6,478 bases of DNA from Chloroflexota bacterium (GCA_012798275.1 JAAZNO010000364.1:1-6478); one strand, 5' to 3'; counted from the stretch's first letter, positions 1 to 6,368 are shown. Notes: a model not told the origin generated them from the sequence alone. Program-made: numbers and translations.

Positions 1-3000
1 GCCCCCGGCGCAAGAGCAGCGATGGTCTGGCTGGATTGCACCGCCCCCGTCAGACTGCCGCCGTGCACCTCCACCAGGACGCCCGTGGCCGTAAGATACC
101 CCCGGTTGTGGACGGTCACCCTGCCGTCGTCCGCGATGTCCGCTGCCGTCAACGTGAGGTCAGGCCACCAATGGAACGGCACGTCCAGCTCATTGTTGGC
201 CTCGTCGGCCTCTAACACCGCGTCGCCAGCGTCAATCCGCAGCCAGAGCTCGCCCGTGCTGCCAGCCAGCGGCGTCAGATCCGTCACCACCCACGTGGCC
301 GTGACGAGTCCACCCGGCTCCACGCCGACAGTCCATGGCCGCACCGCGACGCGCGTCCCGGTCAACGGATCGTCAAGCCGTAGGGCGAGCGTGAATGGCG
401 TCGTCACGGCGATGACGCCGGCGTTGCCGACCCGCACCGTCACGGTGAGCGCCGTGCTGCTGAACTCCGGCTCGGCAAGCTCCGGCCAGAGGTCGGGCAG
501 GCTGGTGGTGAGCGTGAAGGCGTTGTTCGTCTCATCGGTCTCGGTGACCAGGGCGGCCGGATCGGCCACCGCGCTGAGCGCGTGCATCCCCGGCGTGAGC
601 GGCAACGTCCAGCTCAGCGTGACCGGGACCGTGTATCCCCCCGCCGGGCTGAGCGCGAGCGGCCGCGTGGCGATGGCCGTCGCGCTGTCGTAGAAGGCAA
701 CCTGCGGCGCGGGCGGGACCCGGTCGCCGGCATTGCGCAAGACGGCAGTGAGCGTCACCGCCTGACCCGGCGCGGGATTGGCCGGCGCCGCCTGGAGCGA
801 CTCCAGCGCCCAATCGTAGCCGACCGGGTGCTCCAGGAAGACCAGGTCGCTCTGGCCCGGCTGCGGCAGGCCGGTGACTGTGATGGTCAGCGTCGGCGAC
901 ATCGTCACCGTCTTGGTGACCAGGGAGATCGCCGTCTGTTGGTAGGCCAGGTAGAGATTGCCGTCGTCCCCAAAGGCCGGACTGTGCGCCGCCTCCACGG
1001 CCAGGTCGTTCAAGAGCGGGCGCGCCGCGCTCCAGCGGCCGTCGGTACCGTCGTAGAGGCTGTACGTGAGGTCGCTGTCTGTGCCGTTGATCGCCTGCCA
1101 GCTCAGCGCGAGATTGCCGTCGGCAGCGCGGCTGAGCCGGAAACCGAGCAGCCCGCCTTCCGTGGCAGCAGGCAGCACCACCTGCGCCTGCGTCGGATCC
1201 CACGAGCCGCGCAGTTCCACCAGTTGCCCGCCGCGCAGCCAGAGCAGATGCCGGACGCCGGCCGGATCGTAAGCGACTGCCGGCGTGGTATCGGCCACCG
1301 TATCGCTGGTCACCTGCGTCGGCACGCTCCAGGTCACGCCGTTGAAAGTACTGTAAAAGAGCTCGCTGTCGGTCGTGGTGCTCAGCAAGCCGTCCATGTC
1401 GCGGACGTAGACCAGCGTGCCGAGTGCGGCGGAGTTGAGCGCGACGTCCACGTCCAGCACGTCGTAGAGGCCGGCGAGCGCCGGGGCCGGTGCGTTCCAG
1501 GCCGTCCCATTCCAGAGCGCATAGGTCAGCGTCAGCGGGTGCGCCGGCGTGCCGAGGATGTCGGTCCCGTCGTTCGTCTGCCAGAGCGCGAGCGCTGCGC
1601 CGCCGTTGCCGACGGCCAGCCGGGGCGCGTGATCCATCAGGCTGTTGGTCGTCAACGTGACCGGCGCGCTCCAGGCCGAGCCGTTCCAGACACTGCCGGC
1701 GATCTCCAGGCTCTGCGCAAAGGTGATGCTGAGCGTCGGCGTGATCCCGGTCGGGAGTGTGGAGCGTTCCCAGAGCAGCAGGCCGCGGTTGCCGGCATAC
1801 GCTAACGTCGGCGCGAAATCCGGCTGCGCGTCGTTGGTCAGGGGCGTCGGCGCGAGCCAGCCACCGTTATAGCGCAGCGCGTAGAGTTCGGTGCCGCGGC
1901 CGTGCGGTTTAGCCAGATCGTCCTGCACGTAGACCAGGAGCCGCTCCGTGCCGGTGAGCGCGAGCGCCGGTTCCGGCCGGGGGTAGATGTTGGTGACCAG
2001 TGTCGTCGTCGCCGTGGTCGTCGCGCGCAGCAGCGCGGCGGGATGCAACACAGGCCGCGCGTAAGCGGCGCCGGCGTAGTCGCGGGGGATCAGATGCCAG
2101 GCGGAGAGGGCCAGCGTGGAAGTAATGCCGGTCCCGGATTCGTCACCGGTGGCCTTTTCCACACAGGCGCCGGGCGGATAGGCGCAGTTGATCGCGCGCT
2201 CGTAGGCGGCTTCAAAGTGCCAGGCTGTGAATGTCGCGCCGTAATCCAGGTCTATGCCGACGTCCTTGAGATAGGAAGGGGCGGCCGGCGCCTGCACGGT
2301 GACGTAGGGCGTCCCGCCGCCGTAAACTTCAGCGCTGAGGTCCTCGCATACCTCAGTCGCCAGCGTGACGCGGGTCGCCAGGCGCGCCTGCCCTGTCCCC
2401 TCCACAAATTTGAGCTCGCCGGTCTGTTCCTCAAAGACCGTCTGGACGTTGACCCCCGGCCCGAATGCGCCGCTGATTTTGGCGATCCCGTTGACCCAGC
2501 GGATGATGCGCCCGATAACCGGCCAGGATTCGGCGGCGCGCAGGCCCGGCACGAGCTCTGCCAGCCCCATCTCCTTCTTGTATTCGGCCGAAACGTCCAG
2601 GTTCAGCCGGGCGTGCGTCAGATCCAGGCTCTCGCCGCACTTGAATTTCACATCCCCTTGGCCGGAGAGTAGCCCCCTGGCGGTGAGCGCGCCAAATTCC
2701 ATGCCGGTCTGTCCGGAAAGACCAACCTGGCCGGAGCCATTGGAGCGTCCCAACGCCGCAGCCTCCGCCTGCGTCTCGCGGATTCCGATGGGCTGCCCAC
2801 CCAGGAAAGGCACCCAACCCGGCGGCGTCCAATCGGCCTCAAAGGGCGGCTCCGGATATTTAAAATCGTAGACATACTCCACAACCGGCGATTTCAGCGT
2901 TGTTTCAAAGCTGGCGTCGGAGCCGGGGATATTTTGGATGACCCACTGTACCCAGCCGGGGAAAGGAAAGACGATGGGTTGCAGCGCCGTTTCCAGCGAG

Positions 3001-5396
3001 GTGATTTCCACCCCGCCCAGCGACAGCGCAGCCCACAGGCGCAAAACGTTCGGCCCGGGGCAACCCAACGCGGGCTGGAAATCGCCGCCCATGTCGTAGG
3101 TGTGCTGCGCCCCCCAGGACTGGCCGGTCTCTTTCACCTGCACGCCGTTGACGTTGAAGTAGACGGCGCCGTAAGGGGCATTCCCGGTCCCCGGCAACAG
3201 GCCATTCCAATCCACAAAAACCTTGATCGGATTGGCAACGGCTTCGTTCTGCAGGTAGTAATGGCCATTGTCCAGCGGAAATTCCGGTCGGACCCCCAGG
3301 ACGCGCGGACGGACATCCAGCGCCAACGTAGCCGAGCGATCGTTGTTGGTCTCGGAGAGCTCCACGACCGCCGCGCCAGAGTCGGCCTGCGTGTTGAGCT
3401 GCACCGTGTTGACGCCGCGCCCGGCGGCGAGAATGGCCGTGAGCTCCCATTCCACATGGAACGTCTGCGCGGCGCCCGGTAGCAAGGTACCCACGCTGAA
3501 GTTCTGGCTCCAGCCGCCGTTATCGCTCACACGCAGCAGGCTGGCCGCCGCCTGCCCGGAGCCGACGTTTTGCACGCGCACGTCCACCGGCAGGTAGTAG
3601 CGCCCGCTCCGATAGGTGACGGCCGACGTCTGGAGGATGAACGGCGTGACCACCAGATCGGGCCGGGCGCAATCGGCGCTGAACAACGGGCGGGGATCGC
3701 TGTTATCGGCATTGAGTTCATACGCCGTGTTGCCCAAGCCGTCGCCGTCGGGGTCGGCGCCGACGTAATCGCTCCAACAGTTGCCGCCCAGGTACGCCCC
3801 GCCAATAATATTGCTGCCGGGCGTCTTGGCGACGGCCCAGGTGTTGACGCACGCTTCGGTCGTGCAGGGAGCCGAGATCCAGAAATTGGCGACGCCCGTT
3901 CCCGTCCGCCGCGCGAAGATGTTGTTGTACACCCGGTTATTAGCAGGATGTTCGCCGTCATTCGTCCCCTGGTTATACGGATCATACGCACCTAACTGAA
4001 TGTTGCGACGATTGTCAATGAAAATGTTGTCGCGGATAAGGGTGTCGGAGGCGAAGCCCAGGCCGATGCCCACACCCTCGCCGGGCTGGGTGTGGTAGAA
4101 ATTCTGGAGCGTATTGCTGAACACTTCGTTGTGGGTGGAGTAGATCGCGCCGTAGGAACCGCCAAAGCCGATCCCAATCCCCACGACCGGGTAACTCGCG
4201 CCGTTCTGGGTGTAGCGCAGCCGGTTGCGCACGATCTGATTATACGAGGCGTTTTCCATCTGGATCCCGTAGTTGTCGGGATAGGTGACAGCGATGATGT
4301 TGTCCTCCACCATCAAGTGATCCACATTCCGCAGGGTCAGCTGGCGTTGCAGCGTGTTGCCGCTGACCCGACGAGTGCCCAAAGTTCCGGTGAAAAAGTC
4401 GCGCAGCTCCAGGAAGGGGACGTTGAGGTTGTTGGCGATGGTCAGCGTGCCCTGCCGGAGGTTGGCTACCGTCAGCCCCCAGCTGTTGAGCGTCTCGGTG
4501 AAGACGTTGTTGGCGATCAGATAATCGCCATCCAGCTGGGGCGTGCTGGACGTAGGGGCGATCTCAACGCCGGTCAACGTGTTACCGGTCAGGTGCACGC
4601 CGGCCGTTGAGGAATTCAGGGTGATGGCCACCTGGTAGCCGGGCAGGACGTTATCGGCGAACTCCAACGTCTGGCCCGCCGGGACGTCCGTCTGGATGTA
4701 GACGGAACCGTCGCTGCGGCCGGTATTGCGCGCAAAGGTGGTCATCTGTCCGAGGAGGGCGGTGTTGTAGAGCGTGCTATCCTGAATTGCCAGCACACTG
4801 GTCGTCTCTAAGCCGTACACCACCAGATCGCTGAGCGTCGCGCCGTTCGCTGTCAGACGGGCGTTATGGCTCAGGTGAAGCCCTCCCGAGCCAGGGAACG
4901 TCGCGTCGGGTGGACCCTGCACCGTCGTGCCGGGCGCGATGGTAAGCCGGACGCCTTCCGCCAGCGTCAGCGTGGGGCTGATGGCCCAGCGATCGCCGGC
5001 CCAGGTGACATCACGGGTGAGCAGGCCACTCACCTCGCCGGCGACCACGTCAAATGGCGTGCTGTTACAGGTCCAGCGTTGACCGTCGGCATCCACGACG
5101 CCGCGGTACGTATACCGCTGCCCTTTGACCAGGCCGGTGTCAGTCTTGAACGCCGCCGTGTTATTGCCAGAGGTCGCAGTGAAAATGGGAATATCATTGC
5201 GGTAAATTGTGACGGCTCCCTGATACAGGATTGACAGGTCCACTTCAGTGTTGCCGACGTAAACGAGGCCGATGTCACACGCAGCTGTTGTCACCGGCAG
5301 CGGCGCAGCGGCCACCGGCGTCAGCAACATCGCCCATCCCAGATTGCCGAGCACAACCAAGAGCGTCAGCCCATGCAGCCCATAACGGATGTTCAT
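1..5396 (-). CDS. Giant secreted protein: beta-helix, CARDB modules and beta-propeller (3' end outside window)
   Basis: One frame stays open for 1798 codons and leaves the window without a stop, so the C-terminus and any cell-surface anchor are unseen. The ATG at 5396 is chosen because AAGGAGG lies 4 nt upstream and a signal peptide follows at once (hydrophobic TLLVVLGNLGWAMLL, cleavage near residue 30 at PVAAA). Approximate order by residue: Ig-like domain 38-118 with a possible C40-C110 disulfide; parallel beta-helix 120-572, ending in NCWSDYVGADPDGDGLGN (from N539), the closing motif common in NosD-like helices; CARDB domain 577-697 with SETNND; unassigned region 700-1120; beta-propeller repeats 1143-1490; CARDB domains 1523-1630 (ETDETNN), 1632-1740 (EADEANN) and a partial one from about 1742. 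CARDB and PbH1 modules are known from adhesins and carbohydrate-active exoproteins. A surface adhesion or polysaccharide-binding role is therefore inferred; no catalytic residues were identified. Only the reading frame, the signal peptide and the module types are well supported. Confidence 0.93.
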   Translation of the reverse strand, partial: MNIRYGLHGLTLLVVLGNLGWAMLLTPVAAAPLPVTTAACDIGLVYVGNTEVDLSILYQGAVTIYRNDIPIFTATSGNNTAAFKTDTGLVKGQRYTYRGVVDADGQRWTCNSTPFDVVAGEVSGLLTRDVTWAGDRWAISPTLTLAEGVRLTIAPGTTVQGPPDATFPGSGGLHLSHNARLTANGATLSDLVVYGLETTSVLAIQDSTLYNTALLGQMTTFARNTGRSDGSVYIQTDVPAGQTLEFADNVLPGYQVAITLNSSTAGVHLTGNTLTGVEIAPTSSTPQLDGDYLIANNVFTETLNSWGLTVANLRQGTLTIANNLNVPFLELRDFFTGTLGTRRVSGNTLQRQLTLRNVDHLMVEDNIIAVTYPDNYGIQMENASYNQIVRNRLRYTQNGASYPVVGIGIGFGGSYGAIYSTHNEVFSNTLQNFYHTQPGEGVGIGLGFASDTLIRDNIFIDNRRNIQLGAYDPYNQGTNDGEHPANNRVYNNIFARRTGTGVANFWISAPCTTEACVNTWAVAKTPGSNIIGGAYLGGNCWSDYVGADPDGDGLGNTAYELNADNSDPRPLFSADCARPDLVVTPFILQTSAVTYRSGRYYLPVDVRVQNVGSGQAAASLLRVSDNGGWSQNFSVGTLLPGAAQTFHVEWELTAILAAGRGVNTVQLNTQADSGAAVVELSETNNDRSATLALDVRPRVLGVRPEFPLDNGHYYLQNEAVANPIKVFVDWNGLLPGTGNAPYGAVYFNVNGVQVKETGQSWGAQHTYDMGGDFQPALGCPGPNVLRLWAALSLGGVEITSLETALQPIVFPFPGWVQWVIQNIPGSDASFETTLKSPVVEYVYDFKYPEPPFEADWTPPGWVPFLGGQPIGIRETQAEAAALGRSNGSGQVGLSGQTGMEFGALTARGLLSGQGDVKFKCGESLDLTHARLNLDVSAEYKKEMGLAELVPGLRAAESWPVIGRIIRWVNGIAKISGAFGPGVNVQTVFEEQTGELKFVEGTGQARLATRVTLATEVCEDLSAEVYGGGTPYVTVQAPAAPSYLKDVGIDLDYGATFTAWHFEAAYERAINCAYPPGACVEKATGDESGTGITSTLALSAWHLIPRDYAGAAYARPVLHPAALLRATTTATTTLVTNIYPRPEPALALTGTERLLVYVQDDLAKPHGRGTELYALRYNGGWLAPTPLTNDAQPDFAPTLAYAGNRGLLLWERSTLPTGITPTLSITFAQSLEIAGSVWNGSAWSAPVTLTTNSLMDHAPRLAVGNGGAALALWQTNDGTDILGTPAHPLTLTYALWNGTAWNAPAPALAGLYDVLDVDVALNSAALGTLVYVRDMDGLLSTTTDSELFYSTFNGVTWSVPTQVTSDTVADTTPAVAYDPAGVRHLLWLRGGQLVELRGSWDPTQAQVVLPAATEGGLLGFRLSRAADGNLALSWQAINGTDSDLTYSLYDGTDGRWSAARPLLNDLAVEAAHSPAFGDDGNLYLAYQQTAISLVTKTVTMSPTLTITVTGLPQPGQSDLVFLEHPVGYDWALESLQAAPANPAPGQAVTLTAVLRNAGDRVPPAPQVAFYDSATAIATRPLALSPAGGYTVPVTLSWTLPLTPGMHALSAVADPAALVTETDETNNAFTLTTSLPDLWPELAEPEFSSTALTVTVRVGNAGVIAVTTPFTLALRLDDPLTGTRVAVRPWTVGVEPGGLVTATWVVTDLTPLAGSTGELWLRIDAGDAVLEADEANNELDVPFHWWPDLTLTAADIADDGRVTVHNRGYLTATGVLVEVHGGSLTGAVQSSQTIAALAPG
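3..830 (-). repeat. Region coding an array of CARDB-type Ig-like domains
   Basis: Residues from about 1523 to the window edge hold two full CARDB domains and the start of a third. Each begins with a D/L-rich strand (WALESLQAAP, LPDLWPELAEP, WWPDLTLTAADI), continues with a VTLTAVLRNAG or VTVRVGNAG strand, and ends with the diagnostic E-x-[DS]-E-x-NN element (TETDETNNAF, LEADEANNEL). A further copy, at about residues 577-697, is encoded far upstream in the same gene. CARDB modules are extracellular beta-sandwiches usually acting as spacers or in adhesion. More copies probably lie beyond position 1. Confidence 0.8.
927..1970 (-). repeat. Region coding about six beta-propeller blade repeats
   Basis: About residues 1143-1490 repeat every 45-66 residues around a pattern Y-x-x-x-[WF]NGxxWSxPxxLT followed by DxxPxxAxxxxGxxxLxW. 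Visible copies are LRYNGGWLAPTPLTN (near 1175), SVWNGSAWSAPVTLTT (near 1235), ALWNGTAWNAPAPAL (near 1290), STFNGVTWSVPTQVTS (near 1345), ELRGSWDPTQAQVVLP (near 1390) and SLYDGTDGRWSAARPLLND (near 1443). This spacing and the alternation of an exposed W-rich hairpin with an A-x-x-x-x-G-x-L-x-L-W strand are typical of sialidase-like or BNR-like propellers. Exact Asp-boxes (SxDxGxTW) are absent, so enzymatic sialidase activity is not supported. The array is protein-level; the DNA copies have diverged. Confidence 0.65.
2037..3299 (-). other. Unassigned central region of the giant protein
   Basis: About residues 700-1120. I do not recognise a family. The first part (RPRVLGVRPEFPLDNGHYYLQ onward) reads like beta-sandwich sequence and contains VFVDWNGLLPG and VYFNVNGVQVKE. 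The middle has aromatic-rich PFPGWVQWVIQNIPG and WTPPGWVPFLGGQP. The later part contains FKCGESLDLTHARLNL, a short probably helical patch (EYKKEMGLAELVPGLRAAES, then PVIGRIIRWVNGIAKISG) and CAYPPGACVE. Five scattered cysteines fit an exported, possibly disulfide-bonded fold. It sits between CARDB 1 and the propeller, so it may be the functional head of an otherwise modular protein. That is inference. Confidence 0.5.
3681..5039 (-). other. Region coding the right-handed beta-helix (PbH1/NosD-like) of the giant protein
   Basis: About residues 120-572. The segment opens with TLTLAEGVRLTIAPGTTVQG, the cap-like phrase that often precedes secreted beta-helices. It continues with about ten irregular rungs of the form xVxxNxIxxx, for example HLTGNTLTGVEI, LIANNVFTETL, RVSGNTLQRQLTL, LMVEDNIIAV, QIVRNRLRY, NEVFSNTLQNF, LIRDNIFIDN and RVYNNIFARR. 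Asn at rung turns matches asparagine ladders of parallel beta-helices. The terminal motif with DPDGDG is the one seen in NosD/CASH proteins and could bind calcium. Family knowledge supports a carbohydrate-binding or structural stalk role. A lyase function cannot be argued because no catalytic residues are recognisable. Confidence 0.82.
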
Positions 5397-5400
5397 GTCC

Positions 5401-5407
5401 CCTCCTT
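5401..5407 (-). promoter_or_regulatory. Shine-Dalgarno site of the giant gene
   Basis: On the minus strand AAGGAGG lies at 5407-5401, followed by GGAC and then the ATG at 5396. This is a full match to the anti-SD core with a short 4-nt spacer. It fixes the start, because the signal peptide begins at this ATG. Confidence 0.85.
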
Positions 5408-5420
5408 CGAAAATGGCCCC

Positions 5421-5443
5421 GAATGAACACGAATTTCACGAAT
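5421..5443 (-). repeat. ATTCGTG short tandem repeat
   Basis: On the minus strand the sequence reads ATTCGTG-AA, ATTCGTG-TTC, ATTCGGG: three units with a 9-10 nt period, ending 14 nt before the ribosome binding site. I recall similar ATTCGTG/TTCGTGT strings as frequent intergenic elements in several environmental bacterial phyla, where they are often mistranslated as NTNFTN-like peptides. That recollection is not checked here. Function unknown. Confidence 0.55.
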
Positions 5444-5460
5444 AAGATTAGAAATTCCTT

Positions 5461-5507
5461 GCCCCGGGGCTGCTACGCCCTCAAACAACGCGCTTCAGCG
5501 CGGTTGG
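5461..5507. repeat. REP-like palindromic stretch with CGCGC-TTCA-GCGCG hairpin
   Basis: GCCCCGGGGC at 5461-5470 is a perfect 10-bp palindrome. It is followed at 5490-5503 by CGCGC, TTCA, GCGCG, a 5-bp GC stem with a 4-nt loop, flanked by AACAA and GGTTGG that can lengthen the stem with one bulge. Compact GC palindromes in a spacer with an otherwise AT-richer background are typical of dispersed REP-type elements. Its copy number in the genome is unknown. Confidence 0.45.
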
Positions 5508-5516
5508 CTCGTGTCA

Positions 5517-5539
5517 GGTTGGGGATCCCATCCCCAGCC
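5517..5539. repeat. Inverted repeat, 10-bp arms
   Basis: GGTTGGGGAT, CCC, ATCCCCAGCC. Read as plus-strand RNA all ten positions pair, with one G-U. Read as minus-strand RNA there is one C-A mismatch at the third pair and seven continuous pairs near the loop. No T-run follows on either side, so it is not a standard intrinsic terminator. It may slow transcription or protect the mRNA end of the 169-residue gene, or be part of the same dispersed element as the hairpin at 5490-5503. Confidence 0.5.
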
Positions 5540-5566
5540 AAACCGATGAGCCATTACAGCCTCTAC

Positions 5567-5594
5567 TCACACTTCACGGTTCACATTTTCATTT
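5567..5594. repeat. Heptamer tandem array TCACNNT
   Basis: Consecutive 7-mers TCACACT, TCACGGT, TCACATT and a degenerate TTCATTT lie end to end. Three good units plus one decayed unit form a short tandem repeat resembling the heptanucleotide arrays found between genes in some filamentous bacteria. No function can be read from it. Confidence 0.45.
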
Positions 5595-5659
5595 GCAGTC
5601 GCGTGCCGCAGGAACACGTCAACTTTTTCGCAAATAGAAAGCTGAGAGCTACCGCAGCC

Positions 5660-6169
5660 TCATGTCTTCCCTTGTTGCGCTAACCTGAATTGCGTGATGA
5701 CGTCTTGCCCATCATAGAACAGGGGAGACAACTCGTGCTTTCTGTGTCCCAATTCGTTTTCGTCCGCATCAGCCGTATAGATGCCCGAGTAAGTCAGGAC
5801 ATAAAACTTGACTCTGCCGACGCCAGGCAATGGGAAAGACCAGGTAAGCGTCATTTTTTGGTAATAAGCCCCCGCCGCCGCTACAAAAGATTGACTGGCC
5901 TGGGCGACGGTCGGATGTTGCCCCCCGCCTATCAGCCCTCCACCGCTGCTGAAATACAGGCTCGTTGTGCCATCGGCGAGCGAGAGCAAAGTCACGACCG
6001 CTTCAGGATACCCCGTCTCCATCAAGACACCCCAGACGTGGGGCATTTCCGGCGTCGGCTCAATGCCGGCGTCGCCGGGACGCAGACTCAGGATTTGTCG
6101 GCGCAGGTTGTGATATACCTCAGTCGGCTCGATAGCCTTTTGATTTTTCTGAAAAAGTTTGGAGAACAT
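5660..6169 (-). CDS. Conserved-looking hypothetical protein, 169 residues, soluble
   Basis: I do not recognise the family. The frame is open from 6274, but the start is placed at the ATG at 6169 because the 35 upstream residues (PPPP, RWMWSYGRRP) look like translated leader. A weak purine stretch, AGAAAGAA, lies upstream of this ATG; no better Shine-Dalgarno site precedes 6274 or the ATG at 6220. Residues 12-35 look helical (KAIEPTEVYHNLRRQILSL). Then come alternating strands (VWGVLMETGYPEAVVTLLSL, TTSLYFSS), a glycine-rich turn GGGLIGGGQH at 76-85, a helix (TVAQASQSFVAAAGAYYQKM), strands RVKFYVLTYSGIYTAD, and a C-terminal LSPLFYDGQDVITQFRL. There is no signal peptide or membrane segment, so a cytoplasmic alpha/beta protein is expected. 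The gene is more AT-rich near its start than its neighbour. It lies on the same strand as the giant gene, 263 bp upstream of it, behind its own strong promoter. A functional link is unproven. Confidence 0.8.
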   Translation of the reverse strand: MFSKLFQKNQKAIEPTEVYHNLRRQILSLRPGDAGIEPTPEMPHVWGVLMETGYPEAVVTLLSLADGTTSLYFSSGGGLIGGGQHPTVAQASQSFVAAAGAYYQKMTLTWSFPLPGVGRVKFYVLTYSGIYTADADENELGHRKHELSPLFYDGQDVITQFRLAQQGKT

Positions 6170-6333
6170 AAAATTATTTCTTTCTGCATCGTGTGAAGGG
6201 CGCCTTCCATAGCTCCACATCCAGCGCTTGTAAACGACCTTCGGAGGAGGCGGCACCAGGGCATTTGTCCTCATCCAGAGAAATGACCACTGCCGGGGGG
6301 ATCAGTTATGAAGTGAGGGTGATCCCGATTGCT
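6170..6333 (-). other. Probable 5' leader of the 169-residue gene
   Basis: This is the stretch between the predicted transcription start and the chosen ATG. It holds a 5'-proximal inverted repeat (listed separately) and a small near-palindrome, GAAGGGCGCCTTC (6195-6207), close to the start codon. The frame of the downstream gene is open through the leader back to 6274, so a longer protein of 204 residues starting at 6274 cannot be excluded; that start would leave a leader of about 59 nt. No riboswitch family was recognised. Confidence 0.45.
6298..6326 (-). promoter_or_regulatory. Inverted repeat at the 5' end of the leader
   Basis: GGGATCA (6326-6320 on the minus strand) pairs with TGATCCC (6304-6298) across a 15-nt loop. 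It begins about 7-8 nt after the predicted transcription start. It could be a 5'-stabilising mRNA hairpin or a repressor operator just downstream of the promoter; the sequence alone does not decide. Confidence 0.45.
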
Positions 6334-6339
6334 TTAACT

Positions 6340-6368
6340 ATTATATGATATGGTCCCGGCGATGTCAA
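6340..6368 (-). promoter_or_regulatory. Perfect consensus sigma-70/sigma-A promoter
   Basis: On the minus strand TTGACA (6368-6363) is separated by exactly 17 bp from TATAAT (6345-6340). Both hexamers and the spacing are fully consensual. The predicted start is at an A near 6333-6334, giving a leader of about 164 nt to the ATG at 6169. It lies in the AT-rich pocket directly upstream of the 169-residue gene and points at it. Confidence 0.82.

Larger units (their letters stand above)
5397..5659. other. 263-bp spacer between the two genes, carrying short repeats and hairpins
   Basis: No credible gene lies here. Besides the ribosome binding site it contains an ATTCGTG tandem repeat, two hairpins and a TCACNNT heptamer array, each listed separately. 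I searched the minus strand for a promoter for the giant gene. TTGACG (5622-5617) and TTGTTT have no acceptable -10 at 16-18 bp. TAATCT has no -35 partner. No stem followed by a T-run was found after the upstream gene. Whether the giant gene has its own weak promoter or is read through from upstream is undecided. Confidence 0.6.

Noticed and set aside
22..693. 223-codon plus-strand open frame, Ser/Thr/Val-rich
   Set aside because: It lies wholly antisense to the CARDB array. Its composition follows from reverse-reading Asp/Ala/Thr codons, and it has no ribosome binding site.
582..1805. 407-codon plus-strand open frame
   Set aside because: It is antisense to the giant gene. Its product is an Arg-rich low-complexity string (RRERQRPAQRDRDR) with no domain, as expected from the GC-biased codons of the real minus frame.
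2905..3450. Minus-strand 181-codon frame and other minus frames inside 1-5396
   Set aside because: These are overlapping out-of-frame readings of the giant gene. Their products are Arg/Gly-rich and lack any recognisable motif, whereas the main frame reads as coherent domains throughout.
3681..5039. Copper-binding NosD function
   Set aside because: Only the beta-helix fold and the closing DPDGDG-type motif resemble NosD. No nos genes, copper sites or denitrification context are visible.
1..5396. Frameshift or split gene within the giant reading frame
   Set aside because: I read the frame through from 5396 to the window edge. It stays open and changes smoothly from domain to domain, so there is no sign of a break.
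5517..5539. Intrinsic terminator for the 169-residue gene
   Set aside because: The stem is good, but neither strand has a T-run after it and it lies about 120 bp past the stop, so it is recorded as an inverted repeat only.
5231..5683. 150-codon plus-strand frame covering the spacer
   Set aside because: It translates repeats and hairpins (the NTNFTN peptide comes from the ATTCGTG repeat), overlaps the signal peptide region of the giant gene, and has no start signal or family resemblance.
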